Below, one piece after another: positions 35,364 through 44,637 of a stretch of 64,000 nt of DNA. This DNA comes from Sphingomonas sp. So64.6b (lineage in GTDB: Bacteria; Pseudomonadota; Alphaproteobacteria; Sphingomonadales; Sphingomonadaceae): positions 4,618,501 to 4,682,500 of the forward strand of contig NZ_CP048817.1 of assembly GCF_014171475.1 (NCBI RefSeq). Reading direction: 5' to 3'. Within the stretch, counting starts at the first letter, position 1. Each line of letters opens with the position of its first letter. The notes below the pieces were generated by a model. That model made no database searches, was not told the DNA's origin, and worked only from the letters and a program-made list of their open reading frames with translations. The position numbers and the translations under genes were made by a program.

Positions 35364-36185
35364 TTATTGGATCGTGGCGGTGCCCTTGGCGCGCGCGGTG
35401 AGCAGCGCAAGAATATCGGCAGGCACTGGCGCAGCCCTCACACCCGGCGGCGGCCAGTCTCCGGCCAGCGCCGCCTCGCGGATTTGACCGGGGGTCAGTG
35501 CCGGATTGGGCCAGCCAAGCGCCAGCGCCCGCTGTGCCAGCCGGGTCTGTGCCGCCGCTTCTTCGGGCACGTTGGTGAACATCTGTGTCGTGGCCGACGT
35601 CCCCAGATTGGCGCCGCTGGCATCGATCGCCCAGGGGTCGGCGCCGCGATCGAGCAGCAGTTCGGCGATGCGAAAACGCTCCATGTCGAGCGCGACCTGC
35701 AAGGAACGGGTCCCGGTTGGACCCGCCGCCTTGAGGTCCGCACCGAAATCAAGCAGCAGTCTGACGCCGCCGATCGAGTTTGCCGCGATCGCCGCCCGCA
35801 TCGCGCCGAGGGGATTGTCGGCCGGAGTCGCCTTTGCGCCGGATTGAAGGAGCCGCATCGCAAAAGCGGGATCGTCCGCCATCATCGCCAACGCCAGCGC
35901 CGGCCCCTCGACCTGCGCGCCATGCGCAATCAGCAAGTCGAGCGCATCGGTCGACGCCGTCGCGAGCGCGATGCACAGCATGTCATAGGTGTCGCCGATC
36001 CTGAACGACGCCAAAGCGGGATCGCGCGCCAGATAGCGCTGTGCGGCGTCGAGATCGTGGTCGAACAACGCTTCGGCAAGCGCCTGAGCCGACGAGCCGA
36101 TGCGCAGATTGCCGACCACGTCCTTGCGGGTCGGAAGAGCCGCGCCACCGACGAAGCGATCGAACCGCGCATCGCCCGCCATCAT
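35364..36185 (-). CDS. Ankyrin-repeat protein, candidate effector
   Basis: About 273 residues with several ankyrin units: ALATASTDALDLLIAHGAQV, ALAMMADDPAFAMRLLQSGA, AIAANSIGGVRLLLDFGADL and LDMERFRIAELLLDRGADPW, covering about residues 85-230. These repeats mediate protein-protein contacts and are frequent in secreted effectors, but also occur in ordinary periplasmic and cytoplasmic proteins. I chose ATG 36185, five bases after GAGG; the frame extends to 36212. It lies close downstream of the lipase-like gene on the same strand, so both are probably transcribed from the dyad box at 37751. There is no Sec signal. Confidence 0.7.
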   Translation of the reverse strand: MMAGDARFDRFVGGAALPTRKDVVGNLRIGSSAQALAEALFDHDLDAAQRYLARDPALASFRIGDTYDMLCIALATASTDALDLLIAHGAQVEGPALALAMMADDPAFAMRLLQSGAKATPADNPLGAMRAAIAANSIGGVRLLLDFGADLKAAGPTGTRSLQVALDMERFRIAELLLDRGADPWAIDASGANLGTSATTQMFTNVPEEAAAQTRLAQRALALGWPNPALTPGQIREAALAGDWPPPGVRAAPVPADILALLTARAKGTATIQ

Positions 36186-36241
36186 GATATCCTCAAGTTC
36201 ATGCGCCAGCATCGCCCCACCGGGACGGGCGCGTCAACCGC

Positions 36242-37690
36242 TTAGCCGCCGGTGTAACGCGCCGTGCTGGCCAGGACCGCATCGATCATGTGCCGGTTGA
36301 CCGGATTGTTCTGCCACCACGACGCGCCTTCGGGCTTTACATAGGGCATGGTGTGTTGATCGCCGAACGCCTTGGGCAAGTCGAGCTTGGCCGCGCCCAC
36401 GCCGCCGCCGATCGCGCCGCCAATGCCGCCGACGATCGTGCCGAGCCCGGGGATGATCGAGCCGATTCCAGCACCGGTCGCACCGCCGGCAAGCGCGCCG
36501 ACGACGCCACGTGCGCCGGGATTCTCCTGCAACATGGTCAGCGCTTCGCCGTCGACGCGGTAATTGTCGACATCGCCCGCCACTCTGCCGCCGGCGGCGG
36601 CTTCCGCCTTGGCGATGGTCGATCCGTGCAGGCCTGCGGCGTTGAAGGTGGTCGCATCGCGTCCCGAGGCGATTGCCGCGTCCGCGGCAAGGCCGCCGCC
36701 GAGCGAATGGCCGACCAGCGTCACTTCCGCGCCCGAATTCTGCAGCTGGCGCCCGATTTCGAGCGCGCGCGCATAATGGACGGAATCGGCGCCGAATGCC
36801 TGTTGGGCGTCTGCGGCGATGTCTTTCATCGAACTCGGGTTGGTGCCGCGGAAAGCGACCGTATAGGAGGTGCCGGCCGGGGAATCATGGGCATAGACCC
36901 GTGCGAAGAACCCCTTCTCATCGGCCTTGCCAAGCAGATTGGCATCGACGCCGAGTCCCTTGATCTCGTCGGCGCTCGCGACGCGAAAACCCGCCGGCGG
37001 GGAAATCGAGCTATCCTTGGCGCCGGTCTTGTAGACATCGCCCGCCAGCTCGGCGCGCTCCATCAGCGTCGGGCCTTCATCGGCCGCGTTGGCCAGCCGG
37101 GAGGCCGGCCCGCTCGGCGGCGGTGTATCGGCGCGCGGCGCGGGCTGAAGCGCCGGCGGCTCGGCCAGCTTGCGTGCGGCGCCCGGCGTCACCGCGCCAT
37201 CCGCAGTGCGCGCGGCGGTGCGCGCGACATCGGTACCCGCCTGCGCGGCATTGCCGCCGCCACGCAGTGCTGCCTTCGCCGCATCGCCGATGCCGGGCAC
37301 GAAACCGATCAGCGATGCGCCGAGGTTGAGCCAGCCACCGCTTTCGCCGCGCGCGATCTGACCGATCGATGCGGCAGTGTCACGGACATCGGCGATTTGC
37401 CCTGCGATCGGCACGAAGCCCATCGCGACTTGCCCGGCGGTCGCCGACCAGGTGTGGTTATCGCTGAAATTGCCCGCAACCGCGCCGGTGAAGAAGGAGC
37501 CGATCCCCTCCTGCGCCTCGGGTGGCGGGGTTGGGCGGCCGGCGATCGGCTGAGGGCCGGCGGGCTGCGTTGCCCAATCGCTGCGATAGGAGGAAGTCGG
37601 CTGGATACCAGGCAGCGCAGGCCCACGCACCGGAAGCAGCACAGGAGGGGACGGTGGCGGCGGCGGTGGGGCCTGGCGAATGGGCTGCAC
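36242..37690 (-). CDS. Lipase-like (GHSLGG) protein, candidate T3SS effector
   Basis: About 482 residues. The N-terminus is Pro-rich and disordered, without a Sec signal. A class 3 lipase-like domain spans about residues 220-390, with the nucleophile elbow VTLVGHSLGGG (Ser329), YTVAFRGTNPSS upstream as the oxyanion strand, and Asp/His candidates in GDVDNYRVDG and DQHTMPYV. Between about 395 and 435 lies a glycine-zipper-like hydrophobic segment (GATGAGIGSIIPGLGTIVGG) that could insert in membranes. GTG 37690 follows AGGAG by eight bases; the frame is open further upstream. A TAGTCG-N3-CGATTA dyad lies 60 nt upstream. I infer a secreted phospholipase-like effector. Confidence 0.7.
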   Translation of the reverse strand: MQPIRQAPPPPPPSPPVLLPVRGPALPGIQPTSSYRSDWATQPAGPQPIAGRPTPPPEAQEGIGSFFTGAVAGNFSDNHTWSATAGQVAMGFVPIAGQIADVRDTAASIGQIARGESGGWLNLGASLIGFVPGIGDAAKAALRGGGNAAQAGTDVARTAARTADGAVTPGAARKLAEPPALQPAPRADTPPPSGPASRLANAADEGPTLMERAELAGDVYKTGAKDSSISPPAGFRVASADEIKGLGVDANLLGKADEKGFFARVYAHDSPAGTSYTVAFRGTNPSSMKDIAADAQQAFGADSVHYARALEIGRQLQNSGAEVTLVGHSLGGGLAADAAIASGRDATTFNAAGLHGSTIAKAEAAAGGRVAGDVDNYRVDGEALTMLQENPGARGVVGALAGGATGAGIGSIIPGLGTIVGGIGGAIGGGVGAAKLDLPKAFGDQHTMPYVKPEGASWWQNNPVNRHMIDAVLASTARYTGG

Positions 37691-37750
37691 GACACGGACT
37701 CCTGTGCTCAATAAGCAGCGACTATCGGCCAAAATGCACGTTCGAAGCCA

Positions 37751-37765
37751 TAATCGATCCGACTA
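37751..37765 (-). promoter_or_regulatory. TAGTCG-N3-CGATTA dyad (effector box F)
   Basis: On the minus strand, TAGTCG-GAT-CGATTA, 60 nt before the lipase-like gene. Read on the plus strand it is TAATCG-ATC-CGACTA, 73 nt before the small exported protein gene starting at 37839, so it could serve both directions. Confidence 0.58.
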
Positions 37766-37838
37766 TCCCGATTTCGGCGCTCGTGCGTTTGAACCGGATC
37801 GGTGGCCGCCACCCAAGCAGCAGCGAAGGAGAAAAACG

Positions 37839-38213
37839 ATGCAGCGACCCTGGATATCAGCGCGGACGATATCGGTACTGCTTGGGCTTGCAGCCTTGGG
37901 CGCATCCCTCGGCGCCGCGCAAGCGCAAGGCGGGCGCGAGCGAGTCCGTTGCGCGATCAATGACGCGCCCGACAATCTTTGCGTATTCGTCGATCAGCTA
38001 CGCGCGCCGGGTGTGCATCGCATGACCTTCCTCGCGGGCAATCGTCGGGTCATCTTCGAAGGACGCTCAAACAGCGGATGGTGGACCGGGACACTCAATG
38101 GTCGCGCGGCGATGGGTTACGAACGCAATCGCGGCAATATCGTCTTCTCGACCACCGACCTGAAGACCCGTTTCTCCTGGTGGTATCCGACCAACGCGCA
38201 CGGGACATATTGA
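37839..38213 (+). CDS. Small exported protein of unknown function
   Basis: 124 residues with a signal peptide (TISVLLGLAALGASLGAAQA-Q). The mature part has a cysteine pair (VRCAINDAPDNLCVF) and a strand-rich C-terminus with aromatic clusters (GWWTGTLNG, FSWWYPTN). GAAGGAGA precedes ATG 37839; the longer open frame upstream is not supported. It diverges from the lipase-like gene and may share its box. I do not recognise the family. Confidence 0.55.
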   Translation: MQRPWISARTISVLLGLAALGASLGAAQAQGGRERVRCAINDAPDNLCVFVDQLRAPGVHRMTFLAGNRRVIFEGRSNSGWWTGTLNGRAAMGYERNRGNIVFSTTDLKTRFSWWYPTNAHGTY

Positions 38214-38229
38214 GGCAGCGAATCCAAGT

Positions 38230-40329
38230 TCATTTCAGCGTGTCGAAGAGAAAGGTCATGCGATCCGCCATCAGCTCCGGCCGGCTGAGCGGGTCGCTGA
38301 CGCCGTGGCCGCCCTCCTGGTCCTCCAGATAATAGACCGGTGCGCCGACCTCTTTCAGTCGCGCGGCGAGCTTGCGCGCATGGCCGGGGCCGACGCGGTT
38401 GTCCGACGTCGCGACGGTGACCAGGAACGGCGGGTAATGCTTGCCCGCGACGACGTTCTGATAGGGCGAATAGGCGCTGATCGCCGCCAGCAACGCCGGG
38501 TTCTTGGTATCGCCATATTCATTTACCCAGGCAGCACCCATGCCCATGAAGGGCATTCGGACAAGGTCGGTCAGCGGCACGTCGCTGACGATCGCACCGT
38601 AAAGGTCGGGGCGCTGCGTGCCCATGACGGCGGCCAACAGTCCGCCGTTCGAGCTGCCGAACACGCCGATATGCTTCGGGCTGGTCAAGCCGTCCTTGAT
38701 GATCGCCTCGGTCACCGCGGCGAAATCGTCATAGCTGTTCTGCCGTTTCCCGCGGATCGCGGCCTGATGCCAGGCCTCGCCGCGCTCACCGCCGCCACGG
38801 ATCATCGGCACCGCGAGCGCGCCGCCACGCGTAAGCCATGGCACCAGCGCCTTACCGCCGACGGTGCGGCCGAGATATTCGGGGGTGACGGAAACCCCAA
38901 ATGCGCCATAGCCGGTCATCAGCAGCGGGATCGCGCCGGGCTTCGCTGTCCTCGGGCGCACCAGATAATAGTCGATCGGCGTGCCGTCCCTCGACGTCGC
39001 GGTCTTTAACTCGGTGACGAAACCGCTCGCATCGAATGCCGGCTTCTCGGCATAAAGCGGCACTGCCTTGCCGGTGTCGCCGACCAGTTCGAGCCGGTTG
39101 GGGAGCAGATAACCGGCGCGATGCATCACGACCGCATCGCTGTCCGGATCGATCGCACCGAAGCCGATCGCCGTCCCCGCCGGTTGCGCCTCGCCGCGCG
39201 CGCGCGTCCAGCCGTCCTTGCCCCGCGTCGCGGTGACGATCCGCTGCACGCCGCGCCGGGTCAGCACCATTTTCACGCCGCTGCGGCCCGGCGCCAGATA
39301 GCCGTTGGCCAGGAACTCGTCGTCAGTCGGGCCAAGGACGATACCGACCCGCTGCGCCGGTACGCTCGCCGCGATATCATAGGCGATGATCGTCTCGGCG
39401 GGCAGCGACCGGCCACCGACGGTCGCTGCCTCGCCGAGCTGGGCGAAGATGCGGCCGCCACCGATATTGTCCGACAGCATCTTGACCTTGCGCGGGATCG
39501 GCGTCGTTTCGACCGATCCGTCGCCGCGCACGATCAAATGCTCGAAGTTGGAATAATCGATCGCGCGCGTGATGACGCCGACACGGCCCGCACCCTCGCC
39601 GGTCACGCCGAGCGACATGAGCATATCGGTCGGCTGCGCGCGGTAGACGATTTTCGCCGCGCTGAGCGGCGTGCCGCGCATCCATAACGCGACGGTCGCC
39701 GGCCAGCCGGTCGGCAGCGTCGGCGCGCCGTTCAGGCCATGCTCGATCAGCAGCCGGTCCTTGTCGAGCCAGGCCGCGAACGTCCGGCCCGCTGCGGTGC
39801 GGAAGCCATCCGCGACAAATCGGCCGGTAATCAGATCGAATTCGCGCAACTCGGTTTCATCGCCACCCTGCGGCGACAGCGCAATGATGCAACGCGAATA
39901 AGCCGGCGCTGCGCAGCCAAGCCGGCCGAAGCGCAATTCATACGGCTTGCCCTCCGTCTTGCGCAGCGCATCGAGGTCAAGAATATCACGCCAGCCGCCG
40001 GGCGCGCCATCGCCCGCGCGGCGGCCGACTGCCAGCACGCCGTGCGGATGCGCGACCGAACGCTGGAAACGCAGCGTCACCGACCCCATCAGCAGAAAAT
40101 CGGGCGGCGGGTCGCCGGCGGCGAGCACCGTCTTCAGCTCCGCCTCGATCGTCGCATGATCGGGCATCGCGGCGATCGTCGCCTGCGCTGCTCGCGTCTC
40201 CCGCCGCGCCCAGTCCAGCGCGCGTGCGTCGGTTGGCGCTTCCAGCCATTGCAACGCATCCTGCGCCGTCGCGGGCGCTGCCAGCGCAGTGGCGATGGCG
40301 ATCAACGCGGCGCCGGCGGCGCGTTTCAT
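38230..40329 (-). CDS. Exported prolyl oligopeptidase-family (S9) peptidase
   Basis: About 699 residues. A signal peptide (AAGALIAIATALAAPATAQ-like, starting MKRAAG) is followed by a seven-bladed propeller region and a C-terminal alpha/beta hydrolase. The nucleophile is in GVFGSSNGGLLAAVMG, the acid in TSDNRVGPGHARK (usual motif DDRV) and the histidine in EGGHGVSDP. These enzymes cut proline-containing peptides in the periplasm. I chose ATG 40329, which overlaps the FKBP gene stop as ATGA and begins the signal peptide; the frame is open to 40680 but antisense-like there. It is translationally coupled to the isomerase gene. Confidence 0.88.
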   Translation of the reverse strand: MKRAAGAALIAIATALAAPATAQDALQWLEAPTDARALDWARRETRAAQATIAAMPDHATIEAELKTVLAAGDPPPDFLLMGSVTLRFQRSVAHPHGVLAVGRRAGDGAPGGWRDILDLDALRKTEGKPYELRFGRLGCAAPAYSRCIIALSPQGGDETELREFDLITGRFVADGFRTAAGRTFAAWLDKDRLLIEHGLNGAPTLPTGWPATVALWMRGTPLSAAKIVYRAQPTDMLMSLGVTGEGAGRVGVITRAIDYSNFEHLIVRGDGSVETTPIPRKVKMLSDNIGGGRIFAQLGEAATVGGRSLPAETIIAYDIAASVPAQRVGIVLGPTDDEFLANGYLAPGRSGVKMVLTRRGVQRIVTATRGKDGWTRARGEAQPAGTAIGFGAIDPDSDAVVMHRAGYLLPNRLELVGDTGKAVPLYAEKPAFDASGFVTELKTATSRDGTPIDYYLVRPRTAKPGAIPLLMTGYGAFGVSVTPEYLGRTVGGKALVPWLTRGGALAVPMIRGGGERGEAWHQAAIRGKRQNSYDDFAAVTEAIIKDGLTSPKHIGVFGSSNGGLLAAVMGTQRPDLYGAIVSDVPLTDLVRMPFMGMGAAWVNEYGDTKNPALLAAISAYSPYQNVVAGKHYPPFLVTVATSDNRVGPGHARKLAARLKEVGAPVYYLEDQEGGHGVSDPLSRPELMADRMTFLFDTLK

Positions 40330-40817
40330 CACGGCGCGGCCGGCGTGCCGTTGACGGCGATCAATTCGACCGTGAACAACAGGGTCGCTCCGCCGGGTAT
40401 CGGCCCCTTGCCGCGCGGGCCATAGGCGAGCGTCCAGGGAACCGCGATTTCCAGCACATCGCCAATACCGGCGAGCGGCAGCGCCTCCCGCCAGCCGGGA
40501 ATCACCTGTCCCAGCCGAAAGGTGATCGGTTCGGCCCGTGCATAGGAGCTGTCGAACGTCGCGCCATCGACGAACGTCCCGGCATAATGCGCCGTCACCT
40601 CGTCGTCCGGGCCGGGATGAACACCGGCGCCATCGCCCTTCACGCGACGCCAGTGCAGTCCGCTCGCGGTCACCTGCCATCCTTGCGCCGGCCCGCGCTG
40701 CGCCAGCGCCAGCTGCTGCACATTGGCATAGCTGACCGCGGCAGCGTCGTCGGGCCGGGCCGGGGCCTGTTGCGCCGACATCGCCGCAAGAGCGATCAAC
40801 CAGAGATTAGCGGGCAT
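40329..40817 (-). CDS. Exported FKBP-type peptidyl-prolyl isomerase
   Basis: 162 residues with a short signal sequence (LWLIALAAMSAQQA) and a single FKBP domain: VTAHYAGTFVDGATFDSSYA, LGQVIPGWREALPLAGIGD and AYGPRGKGPIPGGATLLFTV. The active-site residues Y, F-D, W and the final Y-G block are present. It catalyses cis-trans proline isomerisation in the periplasm. It overlaps the S9 peptidase gene by one base and probably forms an operon with it; both act on proline peptide bonds or proline-containing chains. Confidence 0.92.
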   Translation of the reverse strand: MPANLWLIALAAMSAQQAPARPDDAAAVSYANVQQLALAQRGPAQGWQVTASGLHWRRVKGDGAGVHPGPDDEVTAHYAGTFVDGATFDSSYARAEPITFRLGQVIPGWREALPLAGIGDVLEIAVPWTLAYGPRGKGPIPGGATLLFTVELIAVNGTPAAP

Positions 40818-40885
40818 CGCGCGATCCTTTTAAATATTTGTCGAACCATGCCACGGTGCGCTCGGCGGTGTCGATCCGCATCATG

Positions 40886-43714
40886 TCATTTGCCGATCAG
40901 CGCCGCTGCATCGATCAGCTCGACATTGGGATGCGCCGCGCGCAGCGCCGGCAGCCACATTTTGCTGTCGCCGACCACCAGCACCGTCGCGGTCGCCGGG
41001 TCTATCCGTTTCGCCGCTGCGGCGATTTCGGCCGGCGACACCGCGGCGCCGGGGCTCAGCTCGGCGCGCGCCACCGACAGCGGCGTGCCCGTCGCCACCA
41101 GCCCGGCGAGATAGTCGCCCAGCCCGGCGGTCCGGTCGGTCTGCGACGCCAGGATGCGCGACACGAACTCGCTGCGCTCCGCATCTTCCGCCGCGCTCGG
41201 CGGATTGGCCGGAAGCCGCGCGAACTGCGCCAGTATCAGGTCGAGGACTTCGGGCGCCGACGCGGTCTTGGTTTGCGATGCGGCCATCACGAAACCGCCG
41301 CCGCGCCGCATGTCGATCTGGCTGCCCGCGCCATAGCTCAGCCCGCGCTTCTCGCGAATCTCCTTCGACAGCCAGCCGATCGAGCCGCCGCCGACGATCG
41401 CGTTCGCGACTTGCAGCGCGCGCTGGTCGCCCGCGCTGCGTGGCCCGGTCGGCAACGCGGCGATCACCGCGCTTTGCGGCGCGCCCGGCAAATCGATCGC
41501 GATGATCCGGTGTGGCGCGGCGCTGGCGGTGAAGGCCGGCGCGGGCGCCCCGCCGCGCCAGCCGCCGAAAATGCGCTCGGCAAGCGCCGCCGCCTGCTTC
41601 GCGTCGAGCGATCCGGTCACCACCAGCGTCGCGCCGCGCGGCCCCCATTTGGCGCGCGTCGCGGCGACATCTGCCGCATCGATCGCGGCCAGCGATCGCG
41701 GCGTCGCCACCGCGCCATAGGGCGTGCCGGCAAACAGCGCCGCCGGCAGCACGCGCAGCGCGAGCTGGACCGGCTGCTTCTCGCTCACCGTCAGCGCATC
41801 GGACAGCTTGCGCCGCTCGCGATCGAGCTCTTCGGGTGCCGCGCCCGGCCGCAGCGCGACATCGCCAAGCAACGCGGCGGCGGCATCGGCATTGGCGGCC
41901 GGCACGGTGATCTTCACGATCGTCGCATCGGCCTGCGCGGCCGCGCTGATCCGCCCGCCCAGATCGCCGACCGCCGCGGCAAGTGCGGCCGCGTCGCGCG
42001 TACCGGCGCCGCGCAGCGCCAGCGCCGCGGTCAAATCGGCCAGCCCGGCATGGCCCGCCGGGTCGGCCGCGTCGCCGCCGGCGATGACCAGCTCGAGCGT
42101 GACCAGCGGCACTTCGGTCGATCGCGCGCTGACCAGCGTCAGGCCATTGGCCAGCTTCGCCTCGATGATCGGCGGCACCACGCGCCGCTGCGGCCCCGGG
42201 CCCGGCGGCTGTTCGCGTTCGCCCTCCGACGCGATCGTCACCGGCGTCCGCGTCGCCGGCGGCACGATCGGCCCCATCGCCGCGACCTGGTTGGTCGACG
42301 CGTCGCCGGTATAACCCGCCGGGCGCTGGCTTTCGTCCTGATAGCGGATCGTCACCTGGCGCTGCGCGCTCAGCCACCGCGTGGCGATACGCTGCACATC
42401 GGCCGGCGTCATCGCGCGGATCGCGGCGAGCCTCTTGTCGTCATGCGCGGGGTCGCCCGACAGGACATCGCCGTCCCCGACCAGCACGACGCGTCCCGCC
42501 GGCGTTTCGCGATCGCTCAGCGCCGCGCCAAGCATCGCGTTCTTGACCGATGCCAGTTCGGCGGCGGCGACCGGCGTATCGCGCAGCCGCGCGACTTCGG
42601 CATCGAGCGCGCTCCGTGCCGCCGCCATATCGGCGCCCTTGGCCAATGTCGTGACGATGGCAAAGGCATGGCCGTCGCGCGTGTCGAAATTATACGTCAC
42701 GACCGACGACGCCAATTGCTTGTCGGTGATCAGCACCCGGTTGAGCCGCGACGCGGCCCCGTTTGTCAACAGCGCCTCGATCACATCGATCCCCGCCGAA
42801 TCCATGTTCGCCTCGGGCGGCGCGACCCATGCCGCGACCAGCGCGGGCAGGGGCACATTGGGGGCATAGGCATCGACCAGGCGCGGGCTGGTCCGCTCCG
42901 GCTCGACCGATGGCGGGATCTGGATCAGCGGCGTCGCTGGCTTGGGGATCGACCCGATATAGCGGTCGGTCCAGGCGTCGAGCTGTGCGGGCTCGAAATT
43001 GCCCGCGATCACCATCACCGCATTGTCGGGGCGATAAAATGCCTCATGGAACGCGCGAACATCGGCCAGCGTCGCCTTGTCGAGATCCTCCGCCGTGCCG
43101 CCGATCGGCCGGGCATAGGGATGCGTCGAAAACACGAAGCCCGGGATCAGCTTGAACAGGATCCGGCCATAGGGCGCGGCGAAGATGCGCTGGCGCAGCT
43201 CCTCCTTCACCACGTCGCGCTCCGACGCGAAATTGGCCTGGTCGATCACCAAATTCTTCAACCGCTCGCCTTCGAGCCACAATAATGTCTCGAGCCGGTT
43301 GGCCGGCGCGGTGGTGGTGTAAAGCGTATCGTCGAACAGGGTCGTCGCATTGGCGCTCTCGACGATCGTGCTCATATAGGTGAACGCGCCCTGCGGCAGG
43401 TTGCGCGTCGGCTTGAACATCAGATGTTCGAACAGATGCGCGAAGCCCGCGCGCTCCTTCGGGTCGTCGCGCTGACCGACCTTGTACCACATATACAGCG
43501 ACACCGACGCCGCCTTTGGATCGCGCATCGCATAGATCGTCATGCCGTTCTTCAACACGCGCCTGGTATAGACAAGCGGCGGCACCACGATCGGCGCGGC
43601 CGCCCCCGTTCCTGCCCCGGCCGGCGCGCGCGGCGCGGGGGCAGGGGCAGGCGCGGCGCTCACCGCGGTGGACGCGCACAGCGCGGCGATGGTCATGGCG
43701 GCAAAGGACTTCAT
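40886..43714 (-). CDS. Exported M16 (insulinase/pitrilysin) metallopeptidase
   Basis: About 942 residues with a signal peptide (FAAMTIAALCASTAVSAAPA) and two M16 halves. The active half has the inverted zinc motif HLFEH at residues 93-97 and ALFDDTLYTTTAPANRLETL with a following E residue. The second half (about 500-930) is non-catalytic in type, and a Pro-rich linker joins them. These enzymes degrade peptides in a closed chamber in the periplasm. GAGGGAAG precedes ATG 43714. The DNA is extremely GC-rich, which gives a very long spurious frame on the opposite strand. Confidence 0.93.
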   Translation of the reverse strand: MKSFAAMTIAALCASTAVSAAPAPAPAPRAPAGAGTGAAAPIVVPPLVYTRRVLKNGMTIYAMRDPKAASVSLYMWYKVGQRDDPKERAGFAHLFEHLMFKPTRNLPQGAFTYMSTIVESANATTLFDDTLYTTTAPANRLETLLWLEGERLKNLVIDQANFASERDVVKEELRQRIFAAPYGRILFKLIPGFVFSTHPYARPIGGTAEDLDKATLADVRAFHEAFYRPDNAVMVIAGNFEPAQLDAWTDRYIGSIPKPATPLIQIPPSVEPERTSPRLVDAYAPNVPLPALVAAWVAPPEANMDSAGIDVIEALLTNGAASRLNRVLITDKQLASSVVTYNFDTRDGHAFAIVTTLAKGADMAAARSALDAEVARLRDTPVAAAELASVKNAMLGAALSDRETPAGRVVLVGDGDVLSGDPAHDDKRLAAIRAMTPADVQRIATRWLSAQRQVTIRYQDESQRPAGYTGDASTNQVAAMGPIVPPATRTPVTIASEGEREQPPGPGPQRRVVPPIIEAKLANGLTLVSARSTEVPLVTLELVIAGGDAADPAGHAGLADLTAALALRGAGTRDAAALAAAVGDLGGRISAAAQADATIVKITVPAANADAAAALLGDVALRPGAAPEELDRERRKLSDALTVSEKQPVQLALRVLPAALFAGTPYGAVATPRSLAAIDAADVAATRAKWGPRGATLVVTGSLDAKQAAALAERIFGGWRGGAPAPAFTASAAPHRIIAIDLPGAPQSAVIAALPTGPRSAGDQRALQVANAIVGGGSIGWLSKEIREKRGLSYGAGSQIDMRRGGGFVMAASQTKTASAPEVLDLILAQFARLPANPPSAAEDAERSEFVSRILASQTDRTAGLGDYLAGLVATGTPLSVARAELSPGAAVSPAEIAAAAKRIDPATATVLVVGDSKMWLPALRAAHPNVELIDAAALIGK

Positions 43715-43953
43715 CGGTTCGGCTTCCCTCTTTGAAGGAAGGAGCGACCGCGGGCATATTTCCGCCATTGCCGGACGGCCGAGAAACCCCTTTGAAAATA
43801 AAGCCGTTCGGCCGATCAGGACCGCCGGGACATGACGATAGCTTGAGGTGAAGGCGACATGCGCAGGGGAACTGCCCGTCCATTTGCGTTGGCTGAGGCG
43901 ATATCCGGCGGCGATCGACGCGCCGGCAACCCGTTCGAACTGGCCGCGCCGCC

Positions 43954-44637
43954 ATGGTATCCGCGGTGAGCGCGCCTCGCCGCCCAGCCACCACCGGCCT
44001 GCGCCGTTTCCTCGATCTCCGGCAGCAACACGACTGGATGCAGGGCAAGGCGATCCCGGACGATGTCGAGGATCGTACGCAGGACTTGGAATTGCGTCTC
44101 AAATATCTCGCACGGTCCGAAAAGCTGCGGCGCCTGCCACAGGCACCCAAGGTCCTCGAAACTCTCCGCCGCTACGGCAGCGACTGCATCCCGATCCCGC
44201 GCCGGACCGAACGTTATTACTGGTCGGTGTCCTGCCTGCCCTCGACGCCAGGCAAGGCGCTTGTCCGCGTCAACGCAAGCTGGATGGAGCTATCCTCGCT
44301 CTATGCCGACGGCGAAGATATCCGTGCGCTGTTCCTGGTGCATCTGTCCGATTTCACCACCGATCGCTCGCTCGATCACGGCCAGGTCGACGAAGCCTTT
44401 CTCGAACGCTGCGTCACGACGCCGGAGGACGTCAGCTATATCTTCCCCCGTGGCGAAGACATTTTCGGCATCAAGGTCCGCGGCTTTGTGTCGATCGGCA
44501 AATTCCTCGCGACGCGCCGTGCGCTGCACGGGATCCGGGCGTTCAACCTGACGCACATGAACCGCGGCCGGAACGCCTATCAGGCGAGCCACTGCTATAG
44601 CCTGGCGGATCATATGCTGGGTGAGGTTGAGGGCTGA
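43954..44637 (+). CDS. Conserved-looking protein of unknown function
   Basis: 227 residues, hydrophilic, without signal peptide or TM. Notable segments are RRFLDLRQQHDWMQGKAIPD, TERYYWSVSCLPSTPGKALV and VHLSDFTTDRS. I do not recognise the family. The last third has a nearly identical second copy at 46027-46330, so the gene took part in a local duplication. Alternative start: GTG 43966. Confidence 0.6.
   Translation: MVSAVSAPRRPATTGLRRFLDLRQQHDWMQGKAIPDDVEDRTQDLELRLKYLARSEKLRRLPQAPKVLETLRRYGSDCIPIPRRTERYYWSVSCLPSTPGKALVRVNASWMELSSLYADGEDIRALFLVHLSDFTTDRSLDHGQVDEAFLERCVTTPEDVSYIFPRGEDIFGIKVRGFVSIGKFLATRRALHGIRAFNLTHMNRGRNAYQASHCYSLADHMLGEVEG

Noticed and set aside
36290..37714. Long open frame opposite the lipase-like gene
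   Set aside because: Arg/Ala/Gly-rich composition without motifs; the minus strand carries GHSLGG and a good ribosome binding site.
40838..43285. Very long open frame opposite the M16 peptidase gene
   Set aside because: Its product is rich in Arg, Gly and His without domain structure, as expected from antisense reading of GC-rich DNA. The minus-strand frame has a signal peptide and the M16 zinc motif.
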